Source of the DNA: Triangularia verruculosa
Lineage: Eukaryota; Ascomycota; Sordariomycetes; Sordariales; Podosporaceae
Direction of reading: 5' to 3'
Length of the DNA stretch: 64,000 nt
Assembly: GCA_033296885.1 (NCBI GenBank)
Contig: MU863916.1
Location: 62,001-126,000, forward strand
Shown: one piece after another, positions 1-13,242 of the stretch
Numbering within the stretch: position 1 is the first letter of the stretch
Layout: each line of letters begins with the position of its first letter
Translations under genes and position numbers: made by a program
Notes under the pieces: model-generated
The model's database searches: none
Seen by the model: the letters and a program-made list of their open reading frames with translations, nothing else
Told to the model about the DNA's origin: nothing

Positions 1-2815
1 GGGCGACGGCATACGGGGAACAGCGTTGGGACGGTTTTATGGGGAAGGAAGGGCAGAAGGGAAGAAGGGGTCGGCAGCTAGTTGACACGAAAAAGTGAGC
101 CTAGGCCTCGTTGAGAAAGGTGTTGGCTTGGGTGGTTTCTGGTGTCAGGTGCGAGCGGTTTTCCCAGTTGCTGGGAAATCAATTGAACTGGGACGCTAGC
201 TCGGAGAGCTCAGTGATTGGCTGGCCACCCACGTTCGGCCCACCTTTATGCCTCGGTGAGCTCGCACTGTTTGGGGACCTGGCTGAAGACGTGCGGGTGA
301 CCCAAGCCCTCGGGGAGGTGATGAAAAAGAAGCGCGCGGCGTCGTCCAGTCAAATCCGCGCTAGCCTCTTTCAAGTGCACACCGAATTCGCTCAGCGTCC
401 AGGAAGGTTGAAGTGCTGCTGCGCCTTCCAGGTTCTCCTCGTGAAGAAATATCTGCCATCATAGATTCTATCGATAGGTCCCAATGACAATAGAAGACGA
501 GAGAAAACATGCTAACAACCAAAGATGACCGGTCCCTCGGGTTCGGCTTCGATTGCTACGTAGTGCAGGAAGCTAGTCCTGGCAGTGGTGAAATTGGGCG
601 CTCTTGGGAATCCAGGGCCAGGTCTGGAGCAGCTGCCGGTTCGAGCGTGTCAGCCGTCGACAGGATGGGCGCAATTCCTGATCCCTGGCACCTGGCATCC
701 AATTGTTTTGCGACAATCGGTGCGTGCGCTGTGCCGGTCCAGCGCCCCGGGCCCCCTGAGCAGACCGTCACACTGGAAGGGGGCACGGGGGTCATCTGTG
801 ACGACAAATTGCTGTCCTTCTTCCAACTGCCCGCTGACATGATCATTTTCTGTCTGTCGGCCCGTAACCCAGCGGATGCGGGGGGTTCGCCAGAGAGAAT
901 GTTTGTATTTCACCGCCTATTATGGCACGAAGCACTCGGCATTGTTTCAAGTCCCGTCGGCGAAGCTTTTTAATATCAGCAACCGGACCCTTGGGACGGG
1001 TGCCCGCAGCACTGTGAGAGCTGCGAGAAACCGAGTGATGCTGGTTCCAGCTCTGGGGGCCGCACGGGACTCTCTCGGCACTGGACCGGGTCACCGCACC
1101 AATCGATGGACTGAGACGGCGTGCCGCATTGTGGTGGACCAAATCCCCATGGTTTGGGTAGTCGGTCCAAGCTCCTCTCGCTTTCGGCATTTGCTTTGGC
1201 GATATTGCCTTTCGGTTTCCGTTTCCCTTATTGCACTTTGCATGTGTCAAAATCCGTCAAAAGTCCTGGAATGGCAGCATCGGACGAGGCAGCCAAGCTC
1301 TTGTTCACACCACCTTTTGCTGCTTCTTTATGCATATTGCATCCCATCTGCTCCCTCCCCGTCTTCAGCCATCTGCATGTCCAGCGTGGCAGTCAGGCAT
1401 GTCTCAATCTATTTTCTGTCTCTTGCGGCGTCATGTCATGTCTGTCTTTCCGCCGTGTCGTCTCGGCTCCAGATCTTGGGGTCCAAAATGCCGGTTCCAA
1501 AGCTTGGTTCCCCAGACCCGTGCACCCCACCAACAACACAACACAGAAACCCACTCGTCTGTGGTGTTGTCAAAGCATGGCCCTTTTGTGATGACGATCT
1601 GCGTCCATCTGCCGTTCGTTGGGAGAGGGAGGCCCCGCGCTTAATGACACCTCAAGAACATATGCATATCATGCACCCACATCTTCCACTCACCGTTCGA
1701 GATGCTTTCTTGGGCCTCAGTGATGGGTCCTCCACAAGGCGACCGACTCGGACTTACCACAGCATCGGGTTCAATTGGTTCGGTGAGTCTCTATCATTCT
1801 CTCCCCTTCTGTTTTCTGAGCGAGTTTCAAGCCTCCTCTGTTACAATCTCCTTTCTCCACCAGCCACTTGCAAACTGGCACCCTATACCCAGCTCCTCTC
1901 CAAACCCAATCACATGCACTCCATACCTAGAGCAAAGTTCCTCAACTCTGTGCCGGCCTCCCGAGAGCAAGAAGCCATATCGTAGGTATCGTGTATGTGT
2001 GCCCGATGAGGCACCCACCTTTCCAAAACAACAAAGAAACCCATAGTTTCCCTTTGTCTTCTTCAGCAGATCATCTCAACAACCGTATGCATGGCCCGCT
2101 ATTATGAAAAATTTTCACTGGGCCATTCTCTTCGGTTACAATTGACCAGTTGTCAATTCTTTGTCTTTTTTCCTCTTGTTTTTGCTCAGTGGCGGGGAGG
2201 GGGGTGTAGGTACAGAGGGTAGGCGGGCGGCACGGGCTGGAGCATGATCACGCCTTTTTTCAGGGCACCATTTGTTTGTTTGGGTTGGCGAGAGGGGTAC
2301 CTTTTAGTCAAGGTCTTCTGTTGAAGGAGGGTAGCTTCGGGGGTGAGAGTCTTTGATGGGGAAGTGTTAGGGCACATTGGGTAGTGCGGCATCGGATGCC
2401 ATGCAGGGAATTGTTGAAGAGAAACAACAAGAAGAGGAGGACGACGGCAGCAGCAGATTGAGAAGTATGGAGAGCAGCCTTTGCGTCAGCCAAATCGAAG
2501 CTGCCATGTACACGATGTATATTCTCGGAGTGAGCCAGCCATAGGCACCAACAGCACTTCCAGACCACGCTCACATGGCGGAAATCCTATCCAACTTCAA
2601 ATGTCACACTGCCAATTTTATCACTCCTTCACTCTTCTGCCCTCAAAATAGGTAGCATGTCTCAAATATCTACATCCTTCCCATGCTTAGGTTCTCGTCA
2701 ACGGCCGGCCCCACTCCTCCGCTACGCCGTTGTGGAGTCACACCGAGCCGAAAGTTCCACAACTCACCCACCAAAAGAAAAGAAAAAAAAAGAACAGCAA
2801 AAGAGAAAAGAAACT
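1..2815. other. Gene-free stretch upstream of tRNA-Pro
   Basis: I see no supportable gene here. The open frames on both strands are short, overlap one another, often begin at non-ATG codons and show no domain or splice-linked continuation. The longest, on the plus strand at 876-1985, is rich in Ser, Cys and His and looks like random translation. Base composition is mixed without a marked AT-rich block. It may be promoter or untranslated sequence of a gene left of the window. Confidence 0.6.
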
Positions 2816-2935
2816 GGGGCCACCCGGGGATTGAACCCGGGACCTCTCGCAAGTTGTTATTCCAGAAGAAATAGGAAACTTTGTAGACATCAGGGTGAAC
2901 CCTAAGCGAGAATCATACCACTAGACCAGCGGCCC
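2816..2935 (-). tRNA. tRNA-Pro (anticodon AGG) with intron
   Basis: The minus strand folds as a proline tRNA. A seven-pair acceptor stem (GGGCCGC with GTGGCCC, one G-U) is followed by a D arm with TAGTGGTAT, the anticodon loop TTAGGGT with anticodon AGG, and a T arm CCGGG-TTCAATC-CCCGG. The 5' exon is 2900-2935 and the 3' exon 2816-2851. A 48-nt intron (2852-2899) lies at the canonical position after base 37, and its CCCT can pair with the anticodon, as expected for tRNA introns. T-runs follow on the transcribed strand, as for Pol III termination. A second copy with identical exons lies at 44001-44121. Confidence 0.95.
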
Positions 2936-3476
2936 TTTTTTGTTGTTGTTGATCCCACTGCTTCGAAATTGAGTCTACTACATGAGCACCGCCAAACAGC
3001 ACTACACAAAGTTCCCAATGGTACTACAAGTCTGCTTCATATCATTCCAAGTAGAAAAAGGTCCATTGGTATGGTATTTTAGATTCTGAGGGTATCCGGA
3101 TCAACATCGCTCAAGTTGAAGAGCAGAAAAGGAAGCTCGCATGGGAGAGACAACATGAACTTGAAGCGAACGATGGATTTGGCTCAGATACACTGTGAGT
3201 GTTTGTGTCAGAGACAGGGTAACCCAGTAATTGTTGCAAAAGCCATAGAGCAAGTCCACCTACCTTGTCTATCCCCGGATGAAATCAAGACCTCCCATCA
3301 AGTAAAATTCGCAAATCTTGTGACAAACAGCCCTCAAACCGGGCATCTTGTACAGACTACCTCACAATGTTCCAAATAGAAGAGGCAGCTCCTCATGCCC
3401 CGTCCAAAACCAAGTACATCCACCTCGAACTCCAAACTCCATCATCACATCCTACACAAAACCCACCAACAACCCA
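2936..3476. other. Intergenic, between tRNA-Pro and a convergent 3' end
   Basis: This is the 5' flank of the minus-strand tRNA and the 3' flank of the minus-strand gene beginning at 4485. I see no gene, repeat or RNA structure. Confidence 0.5.
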
Positions 3477-4485
3477 TCACTCCTCCCTCCCCAAAACAAG
3501 CCCACTCCTCTCCGGCACATCCCATCTCTTCCTCTCCAGCCCCGGCCTCTCCCCCATCACTCTCCCCCCCTCCCCCTCCATCTTCGTTTCTCCACCGCCA
3601 GTAACCACCCACCTCGCCCTAACCTCCTTTCCCCCCTCCCCCTCTGTCCCCCCCACCTCTCCTATTCCCCCCCTCCCCCTCCACCCCTCCCACCGTCTCC
3701 TCAACTCCCCCCTTATTTTCCCCCCATCCTCCCCCTCCAAACCCCCAGCAGTCTGTCCCCCCCCCTCCCAATCCGTCATCCCCTTCCACCCCAAATCCCC
3801 TTTCTCCCTCAGATACCCCCTCTCCAAACACCTCCTCCCCGCCGTCTTGAGCAGTCCCTCCTCATCTTCACTCCCCGGCAGCACAGCCGACCCCTCCCTC
3901 CCCCCCTTCACCCAAGGCCCAGCCAAAACCGACAGCCTCGACGCAAACCTCTTGTGCTTGTACCCCCCCGCCTCAAAAATATCAATCAAAAATTTCTGCT
4001 CTGTTTGGTTGTTTCTGCTGCCACTGCTACTAGGAAACGAAGTAGTAGCATCATTTGTGTTGTTATTACTGCTGTTGCTTACTCGTATTGATGACTGTGA
4101 TGCCGGTTGTACCGGTGGTGCTGGTTGTAATGGCTGCTCCTGAACAGAGGTGCCATACCTCAACTCCAACGGCGCCCTCAAAATCAAATTCTCCGCCGTC
4201 GCCTTATCACCCGCCACAGAAATAAAACTATGCGGTTCCTATCCCACCATACAAATTCTCAGCTTCCAGTCAAGAAAAGGGGAGGGAAGGGGGAAGACTC
4301 ACACCCAAAGCTTTGAAAACCTCTATCCTCCCATGCCGCCTCAGCACCCCCAATATCGCCCTCCGCTGCCCCAAATCCCGCGGGGCAGGCCGGACTTTGA
4401 CAAAGATCGATCTCTTCGACAACTGCTCGCCCAGCAGCAGCGACGGGGAGGACGAGATGATCAGATTTTTTGGGATGCTTGTCAT
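3477..4485 (-). CDS. Conserved fungal protein with RRM-like N terminus, function unknown
   Basis: Two exons, 4303-4485 and 3477-4238, are joined across a 64-nt intron with a GTGAGT donor and an ATAG acceptor, giving 314 residues. The start is the ATG of MTSIPKN. Residues 25-70 (IFVKVRPAPRDLGQRRAILG, then a charged helix, then SFISVAG across the splice) have the beta-alpha-beta look of an RNA-recognition-motif fold. A second short conserved-looking block, FLIDIFEAGGYKHKRF followed by LAGPW, lies near residues 120-145. I know this arrangement as that of uncharacterised fungal proteins, but no function. The last 110 residues are Gly, Glu and Arg rich because the coding strand becomes very G-rich, so the exact C terminus is the least certain part. 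Confidence 0.65.
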
Positions 4486-5541
4486 TTTTCTTCTTTCTTT
4501 CAGTGTTTTCTTCAGTTTGATACACTGTGCGATATAATTTTGACTGAAAAAAAAAAAAAAAAACGAGACGGGGGGGTTGAGCGAGTTGCCCAGTACATCA
4601 AGGTTTGTGAGTTGAACCATACATGGATTGAGAGTGTGACAAAAACATGTGGGGCATGGTTTTCAAACACAGTAGAGAACCCTAACCCTTACCATCTCGA
4701 ACATCACATCTCACGAGTTTTATTGCTCAAGATCGCATCAACGTTCCAGACATGATAAGGGTATCTAGTTTCATGCTCACTCCTGTGACTGGAAAGCTAA
4801 GGCGGCAGTCATGCCATCCAACAGACCAGCAAGCATCATGATGGTAGACAATGATCTCAGCAAATATATTTGAACTAACCCATCCAAACCCCATCCCTAC
4901 TCCCTTTCCGCACGAAAAGAAAAAAGTCGCAAACCATAAAACAAGCAGACAAAACAATACATCCATCTCACCACCATCACCTCCCCCTCCTCCTCCTCCC
5001 CAGTCCAGCTGTATGATTCGGTTAACCAACCCCCCCTTTTAATAACCCTCATGCCCTCCTCTTTCCCTATATACAACAGGGCGCAGGTGTCTGTCTCATA
5101 TGCAAGAAAGCATAGCCAACTCAGTGACACGAAGGAATATAATACAAAAAAAACAGACCCTCGTAATCAGAATCTGCCCCTTTTCTTTGTCCAAAATGGA
5201 ACCTTCAAGTAGTAGTAGAAATTATACATTTCCCTTCACTTCCCCCCGTTTATCTCTGTCCCGAGTAACTTTGACGCCTTTCATGCATCCCTGGTAGAAA
5301 AGTAAAAAAAAAAAAAAAAAAAAAAGTGACGTGTGGTCGGATAGTGTGCTCGTGTATCCAACACGGCAAGTTGGTCGAGAAGTAGTAGGGTATCTTGGAT
5401 CCGTTCCAACTCTTTGGTTCCAGTATATGGCGTTTGAGGCTGTTGTGCCCAATCCCCCCAACTCGATATGCGATCGGGAACCCTCAAAATACAAAAACTC
5501 CTATCCCAGGTCATGAATGTGCAAGAAACAAAAATGCCGCC
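4486..5541. other. Intergenic, 3' of the flavin carrier gene
   Basis: This holds the upstream region of the 3477-4485 gene and the 3' flank of the flavin carrier gene. It contains a 22-nt A run at 5304-5325, a short A run near 4547-4563, and an AACCCTAACCC motif near 4679. No gene is seen. Confidence 0.5.
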
Positions 5542-7927
5542 TTAGTCGTAGCCGGCACCGCGTTGCCAGGGACTTGGGCTATGAAAAGTTAGCAGAGCTC
5601 GTAGGTCATTTGACTCTTAAAAGAAAAACATACCTGTTGTTGTTTTGTTGCCGGAAGGCGCCCGGACCTGGGCTGTTGTTCTGGTTTCTGTAAGGCGGGG
5701 AGCCGTCGAATGGGCTGGGCGCCCGCATCGAGCCCGAGTCCTGATACCTTGGTGGACTTCGAGGACCGTCGGCCGGGAAGAATGGCATGGACGGGTTGGC
5801 TGGAGACTGGGAGCGGTTGCCGTAGTCTTGATTGCCGAAGCTGTTGTTGGAGTGAGCGCCAAAGCTCTGGTTAGAGTGAGCAGAGGGCACACCGAGCCTT
5901 TCGGTTTGGCGCCGGAGAGAGTCGGATGTAATAGATTCGGCATCATCGTCCAGGTCCATGCCCTTGTTGAAACCCTCCTTGCCACCACGAGCGGTAGCCG
6001 CGAGAGCGTCCAGCTCGGTAGTCGCCGCGAGATGCGTCTGGGATTTCATGAACGAGGTTCTGTCATCGGCCATGTAGGTGTAGCGACCATCCGGATTGTC
6101 ACGGAAGATGACAACCACGGTGGTGGCAATAAGCATCAGCAGCAAAACCAGCGCAAACGAAGCGTTGGCAATCCACAACACAACACCCACCACACCGGTG
6201 ACGAGTTTCGGCTGGTTGAAGACCTCGGTGAAGATCATCAGGAAGATCGAGTTGATAAAGTTGATGGCGCAGATGGCAATGTTGAACGAGTTGGTGCTCT
6301 TGTCCATCCACGGCTGGAGGACGCTGGCGGCAATCAGGGCACCGGCCTCAATAATAAGGAAGCCAATGGCCTGAACGGTTCCCGAGTGCTGCGCAAAGGC
6401 AATGAACATGGCCTTGAGTCCAAGGTAGCCAAGATAGGGGAGGATGAAGTAATAGGCGGAGGCCCGGAACTGCACGTAGAGGAAACCCCACTTGTTAAGC
6501 GCTTGAGGGTCCGAGAAGAGGATATAGGCCGGGTTGTTGTGCATGACGATGGACCGGCGCGCAATCATAATCACCTTGAAAGCGGCCCAGCACAGCGTGG
6601 TCGTCATTCCAAGCAGGAAAAAGACGGCCAACACCATCAAGGCAGACGAATCGCTCTGTGTAAACTCCCACAAGCACATAATGGCCATGGACGGGAATCC
6701 AATGAGCGTGAGGCGGAACATGATGCCCTTGAGAACCGTGAGCCAGCCGTTGCGGAAGTCGAGGAACTTGTCGCTGTCCATCATCTTGTTCTTGACAGCC
6801 ATCTCGCAGACACCCTTGAAAGCGGCCACGGAAAGACTGACAAAGATAACCATGAGGCAGAAGAAGACCAAGCAGGTCAAGAAGATGTTGGTCGACTCAA
6901 TGCCAGCGCGGAAAGCCACACGCTGGATACCGTATACGATATAACTGCCGGAACTGGTTTCGATGTTGGCGCGGCGCACGAGACCTCGCTTCATGACCGT
7001 GGTCAGGGGCTCCGCGACGCTCCTTGGCATCATGGCCACTGAGCGCTTTGCGAGACTGAGGCCGGCTTCGATGAAGTCGAGAGATCGCTTCTCAACCTGC
7101 ACCGAGACGGTTGTAAGCGAGTCGAAGATGGTGGCCGGAGTGCCACCAGTGGCGCGCTGATACCAGGTGAAAATATCCTGCATGAATTCGAGACGAATAA
7201 TGCCCATGCTCCACTGGAAATCCTGAGTCCACGACATGACAACGGGGGGCAGAGGAACACCGGTAAGACCAATCATGGCCTGGGCCTGGAAATAGCCAAA
7301 GAGCGAGAGGGCGTTGGCAGCGACGTGGGAGGCGGCATTGTAGTGGCCGAGACCAGACATGACAGCCGAAGACGTGAGAGCCAGACCAGCAACGATGGCA
7401 GTCGCCCACTTGACACCAAGCAAATCCACCGTCTTTCCGTTGGAAATATCGGCCTCAACGCAAGCCACGCTGTTTCCTGCCTCGGGACCGTCCGTCATGG
7501 TGAAGAGCACCTTCACGGTGGCATCAAGATCGGGAAAGTTGTAGGCAATTCCGGGCACTTGCTTGAGAGCGTCGCCAGTAACGGGGAGGTTGAAGTTAAG
7601 TGGGATCTTTCCTGCTGTCATGGGGCAGAGTCCGGCCAGACCAAGATCGCATGGGCTGACCTTTTGCTTAATGATGGGGAAACCATATGCCGAGACCTCG
7701 ACATCGAAGGTGACATTGCCCTGGACTGACGAGACAGCCACAATGTCGACGTTGGCGGTTCCGTTGTTTGGTGTGAAAACGACCTTGAACAAGCTGGCGC
7801 TGAACAGCGAGTTTTCCTGGCAAGAGTTGAGCGAGTTCGACTGGAGAATCGGTTCTGCGAACACTGGAGATACAAGCGCCGCGAGCGACGCGAAGGCCGC
7901 AACGGGCCGTGTTAAAGATAACCTCAT
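5542..7927 (-). CDS. Flavin carrier / TRP-like ML-domain membrane protein (Flc family)
   Basis: A long exon 5634-7927 and a short last exon 5542-5578 are joined across a 55-nt intron (GTATGT donor, GCTAAC branch, ATAG acceptor). The product has 776 residues and ends in WQRGAGYD. The first in-frame ATG (MRLSLTRP) opens a signal peptide of about 24 residues. Residues 25-165 form a cysteine-containing ML-like (TRP_N) luminal domain. About nine hydrophobic segments between residues 172 and 610 form the TRP-like membrane domain. A Pro/Asn/Gln-rich cytosolic tail follows. In yeast, Flc proteins are ER or plasma-membrane proteins linked to FAD import into the ER, cell-wall integrity and calcium. Length and layout fit the family. 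Which paralogue (Flc1, 2 or 3) cannot be decided from sequence alone. Confidence 0.93.
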
Positions 7928-10900
7928 CTTGACCAACAGTCGAAACTTTGAGAACAGGCGGCAGTCTAAGCAACCTGTGCTTTTCTAGAGATGTCGAATT
8001 CCGGGGTGTGTGAGGTGGAGTGGTGCGGCGTAGCTGTGGTTTGTTTACTCGGTTCGAATCGGTGGACCGTCGTTCGTCACTTTGTCGTCGAGTTTGCAAA
8101 ACCGTGAGCCGCCAGCGTGTTCGGTTAGATTTGCCTGTGTTTTTGTGAAAAGAAACAGGCCGGAAAGAATAACAGCAAAACGAGGCGCTGAAAGATATGT
8201 CGAAGGGAAACCAGGGAAGAAATATGGAATGAACACGGCGTGAGAGGCGCGCGCGCTGAGAATCGAAAGGCGGATACTTGGTCGATTGTTGGCAGGGAGA
8301 AATGTTTAAAAAGCGAGAGTATGCTGCCAGACAACGGCGACCAATTGGCAAGTCACGCCAGTTCCAAAGAGAGCCACCGCCTTTCCTCAAAAACGACAGT
8401 GAGAAGAAGGAAGTTTTGCAATCATCAAGTGGTTGCAAAAACGGGTGGTGAGAGGTTGGAAAAAGTCGGGTTGAGAGAAGAAGCGGAACTGGAGACGAGG
8501 GAGGATCTGGATTAGGGGGTCTGAGGGAAACGGGGGGGCACAGCGCTTGTGTTGCGGTGCAGGTCTTCTGTCGTAATGAGCGCACGGGGGAGCGGGAAGC
8601 GCCAATGCCTGCCAACCGTCCCTGTCCAGGGTAGCGCCCGTTAATGCACGCCTGGAGATGAGATCGCTCTGTTAGTGCATAACGCGACGTCTGCCATGAC
8701 TTGCACTCGCCGACGGGTAAACTGCTATCTTTTGGTCTGCGTTCCAGAATGCGCTATAACAGTTGAACCTCGCAGCGCGTAGCCGAGACTGTTGAAACCC
8801 CTTATTAAGTCAATGCAGTGCAACTGTCGATAGGAAGACATTCGAGATGGATATGTTCAGGACAGAAAACAACACAATGGAATTGACAGACATTCGTATT
8901 GCATTCCAAGAGTCTTGACGCTTTCTTGGACGCTGCTGGGCAAGACTTGGGAGGAATCGCCAAGCAGGGAATTTGGCACATGTTGTTCTCCGTGGGCTCC
9001 GTCATAGCATTCCGTCCAAGGAACAGCGAGCCTGTCAGCGCCAGCCACAGGCGCGATCATCCATCACTGACATTTTGTACGCGCAAGCTCATCGACCGAG
9101 AAAACGTTGTTCGGATGTCAGCTTCATGAAATACGGATCTGTAATGAAAGGGGACTTGCACAGCCCCCTCCACCAATTATCCCGGCAATGAAACGGCAGC
9201 CCCCGCATCAAAAAGCTCCAACATCTCTCCGGTCCATCTCTCTCACTAATGGTCGCTGCAATCACGACTCGTTTTAGGTTGGGAATCGACAAGCAAGAGC
9301 AAGAGATGTCATTTGTTTATTTATCTTTTCCTTGGTTCACAAGAGGCAGCCCTCATGATGGCTGTATAAGCGGTGGCGACCAATCAGATGGTGACCCCGC
9401 CCTCCGATGACCTGCAGGAGCACAAGGTGGTGTGCCCCTCCAGTCATCAATCACCTTTGAGCCTTCAGGGTCCAGACCCGAGGGCGCCAAGCAGTATCCA
9501 TGGAAAAGACGCCATTGTTGAAATCGCTTCTCTCTCGGATTTTGAAGATGGGAATAAGTCTGGAGCAGAAAATGGAGTTGTCAGTCCGGTCAATGCATCT
9601 TTGTGTCACCGATTTTTGCACATCCATGGCGATCTCCCAACCTCAAACATTGGCGTCTCTCGGGAACTGCAGCATGCGAAACGCCCCATCCGATCTCCTC
9701 GCCAAGGGGTTCCCTGTGACTATCATTTTTTGGCCTGATGGACCTCTTTCACGAGGCCACGGAAATACTGACAACTGATGAGGCGGAGCATGTTTTCCAC
9801 GTCGTTCTTTACGAGCTGACTCTCATCACCGGCCGGGCAGCCCTTCCGGAAAATGACCGTCGAGGTATGGTTTGTGAGAAGCGCTACTTGACACATGTGG
9901 CTGCTAGCTGCCGCTTGTCATCCCAAGTCGAGGGAAAATGCTGCTAGATAGATACCTGCAACAGAAACGGCCAGGACGGTGTAACCCATCCCATGATGCT
10001 GTGAGGTCTTCCATTTGGCGTCCCGCAAAGCCAAGTGATCCTGTCGCTGGCACAGGCGGCAACGGACATTACACAAATAACAAGAGCCATTGCGAGCCGG
10101 AGCCGGACTCTTGAATTAGGCACTTACACCCCTTTCGAGACGGTGATGCTTTCCAAGGGTTGGGATTCAAAAAGAAGGATAACGACCACCTCACCACTCC
10201 AGACCCAATGTAAGCATCCCTCAGTGTCAGCACAAGCATGTAAACATCCTGTCATGCTGCTTTTCTTCATTCAATAGTCTGAGCCCTTGAACGGCCTTTT
10301 CAGTCTATCTGAGAACTAGAACCAGCACGTTCGGCAACCGGTTCAAACCTTTTCAACACTGCAGGGGCCTTTTCTGAGTTGCCCTTCAAACAATATGCAC
10401 AACCAGTTCCTAACACTTTCTGAGATACTTCAGAACGTTGAGATACGGTGTCCAGCAGCTCGAGCTAGTCACATATACATCTGGATAACTGATGTCACTG
10501 AGTCCTCGGGCGGAAAATATCCAAGTCGTGGCCACGAACGCTTCTCCACGCTGTTAAAAACAGAGGTTCTAATATGGGATGCTTGATATGAAAAGATTAA
10601 ATACTTACTTATATGCCAAAATCCTGGGTACCTAGTACCGGATATTTCAGTTTGACTCGAGCTTTGAAACGACTTTGAATGTTATGATGGAGGATAATGC
10701 TCGAAAAGGGGGGAATTGAAGCCCTTACAATAGGATATCACTATCGGCATGTCGTCCGGCTGCCAGAAAGAGGATATGAACCTACTTTTGAGCATCAGGC
10801 TGTGAAAAATGATAACTCTGGGGCTTCGTGTAACTCAAACTACACAAATGGAGAGACCTTTTCTCTGAGGCCGGCGCCCACGCAACCCGACCATGGGGCA

Positions 10901-11991
10901 CCGACGCTGTCGTTTTTGAAGATGACTTCTCAGGCCATGATCTTGTACATTTCGATCGGTCTATACATCATATATGGCTATAATCTCGACCTTTACAGCA
11001 CCAACCTCGGCATGTCTTTCCACCTATGCATCCAGGCTCTTCTCCACTCAATCTGAACCTCCACTCTCCGGTAATATCTTGTTAAAAGCGAGGATGTAGT
11101 TTCCCTCTTACCTAGGCTACAGAAAGCTGAGACCGAAATCAGGTCCCGACTTTCTCTTCACTAGGTACCCCAGCTTTTATGTTCTGCCGTCGAGAAGACG
11201 TAGTCCTCCAAAATCCCGATGAAAACCAACAACTGCAACGCCATCCAAACCCTACGCAACCCGATAAGAAGGCCAAAATAAAGGCAGATTCACTTTTGGA
11301 AGAAGTTGACTGAGAATTCAAGTTATTTGACGAGTCTTTTCGATAGCCTACAGGGTTGGCAAATGTCAACAGATACTTCAACATTGTCTTTGCGTGCGTT
11401 TATTTAAAGTCGTTCGTCAATGTGATTTGGTGAGTAACCATATCCTGACGATGTCCTCTCCCCTATTGGCGGTAGATTGTATACGGGTAGCGACAGGTGG
11501 TTGGTAGTGGTGTGGCTAGGTAGCTGTGACTGCCTGTGAGATCCATGAGACACAGCCACGATGCCCTCTCTTTCAACAGTTGAGCACTTGGTAATGCCAT
11601 CCCTTCGAATAGCGCTAAAGTGCGAAGGCTAGCACTCATGTCGCTTGCAGTGGCGATATCGTGTCTCACGCGGTTTGTAAATACTGTGCCATCATGCTCT
11701 GGCTGGTCTGCTGCCTCTTGTTGTGTTCGACTCCATTTCTGCCTTGTCTCAAATTGCTGTCAAGTCAGAGGAGGAACCCGTTAAGACATCAATCATACAA
11801 TGCATCGATTTTCCTTCCCCCCAAAAGATATCCCGCCGTAGGCTCCATATACACGAGGTACAAAAGTCATAATTCCATGCCTCGCCCGCGCCGCCTAGTT
11901 CAATAATAAGTAGTAGTAGTTTAAACTCCTTAGATTCCCCATGTATAAAGCCAACGAGACCAGCATTCTGCCCCCAGTCCGCCCTCGTACT
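7928..11991. other. Four-kilobase stretch without a supported gene
   Basis: The first part, to about 8600, is probably promoter and leader of the flavin carrier gene. The rest, up to the 3' end of the p24 gene, has only short overlapping frames (for example 9373-9738 and 10697-11056 on the plus strand), without domains, codon pattern or matching splice partners. Short AT-rich patches occur near 10590-10680. A non-coding RNA or lineage-specific gene cannot be excluded. Confidence 0.5.
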
Positions 11992-12766
11992 TCAAATAAG
12001 ATGCTTTGATCTGTGCCAGCGTGTTAGCCATTGACTTGAAAGAACATGAGTTTGGCAGGAAACAAACCTGAAGTATGCCCGCAGGTACATGATTTGCCAG
12101 CCCCACAGCCCAACCAGCACAAAGGTAGTGAGGAAACCGAACCACTTGACACGGTTGTTGGTGCTCTCGTTGGTGTCTCTGAGCTTCTGCTCGCGCTGGC
12201 GGAGGTAGTCCATCTCGTTGACAATCTCGCCCACCATCTCCTCGATCCTGCGCAGCTCGGTTTCTACAGGCTTCAGTTTCTCGCTGGCCTGGACGGCAGC
12301 CCAGTCCTTGGCATCGGCACCAATGTCAATATCGAGCTCGACGTGGCGGTTGGGGTTCTGGACATATTTGTCTGTTGGGTTACAGAGTCAGCTGGGTTCG
12401 TCGCTATCATGGGCGGGAAGACGCACTCCCTGTGAGGATGTTCTCGAAGCAGACGTCGAAAGCGGCGTCGGCGTGGGAGGTGAAGACGGTGCGTTGCTCG
12501 CCGGCGATGTCCTTGGGCTTGCCATACTCATTCCCTGCCGCATCCATAATGTGCATGTTCAGCTGCATGCCATCACCCTTGTATCCGTCCACAATGGCCG
12601 TAACCACCACCAACATGTCCTTGGCGACAAAGTTCCTGATACATCTCCTCGAAAGACTGTCGTGTCCGCTGCCCGCCTGGATGTCGAACTTGAGAGCCTC
12701 GGTGCCCGCTGCTAGCAGCAGCAACGCGCTGCAGAGATTCTGCAGCACCGACCGTACGTGAACCAT
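11992..12766 (-). CDS. erv25: p24-family cargo receptor Erv25 (emp24/gp25L/p24)
   Basis: Three exons (12427-12766, 12068-12371, 11992-12010) are joined across 55-nt and 57-nt introns and give 220 residues. A signal peptide (residues 1-24) is followed by a GOLD domain beginning LKFDIQAG, with paired cysteines at RRCIRNF and FDVCFEN. A coiled-coil stretch (ELRRIEEMVGEIVNEMDYLR) precedes one transmembrane helix (FGFLTTFVLVGLWGWQIMYL). The cytosolic tail RAYFRSKHLI is nearly that of yeast Erv25 and carries the aromatic coat-binding motif. The protein would cycle between ER and Golgi in a p24 complex on COPII and COPI vesicles. The tiny last exon (19 nt) supplies SKHLI and stop. It is divergent from the U1-C gene, with a 476-bp shared promoter region. 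Confidence 0.95.
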
Positions 12767-13242
12767 TGTCGTTGTGTCTGAGTTAATCGAGGGGGAACCG
12801 GCGTCGAAGAGGGCGATGAGGATGTCGTCGTTGGTGGTGAGAACAAGTCAATACTCCGTACAGCTGGCAGGGACACTGCACGTTCCACTCAGTGTAGCTT
12901 CAAAATGGCAATCTGTCGCCTTCCCCCTTGGAGCCAGAGCAGGGGTCACCATGGCCACACAGCCAATCAGAAGCTTGGGCCTCGGAGGAAAAGCTTGAGT
13001 GGAGCAGCCTTGCTGTGGCTCCGCTACGCTTGCGAGCAGCCCTTGTCCGCAGTCCGCGTCCAGATTTCTCAGCCTCGCGAAACTTGCACTTGTTTCCATT
13101 CACTGCATCGCGACCATCAACGACCGAGACCATCATCAATTTCAACCAAGAATCGCTGCGCAACCCGGTTTTTCAACCAGATTCGATATTTTCCTCGGGG
13201 ATTACACAGCCAGCAATCGGCACATAGCTAAACGCCGCCACA
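12767..13242. promoter_or_regulatory. Shared divergent promoter of erv25 and U1-C
   Basis: The 476 bp lie between the start codons of two head-to-head genes, so both promoters and 5' leaders must be here or overlap the neighbour. I see no gene in it. The U1-C side has a CGCCACA context right before the ATG. No TATA box is obvious. Confidence 0.6.

Noticed and set aside
876..1985. 369-codon plus-strand frame
   Set aside because: Translation is Ser/Cys/His-rich with no domain, overlaps frames on the other strand, and has no splice or leader evidence.
5645..7042. 465-codon plus-strand frame opposite the flavin carrier
   Set aside because: Antisense shadow of a well-supported gene; His/Glu/Arg-rich composition is typical of such shadows.
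10697..11056. 119-codon ATG frame in the 8-12 kb gap
   Set aside because: One hydrophobic stretch only; no conserved motif, isolated in AT-rich sequence.
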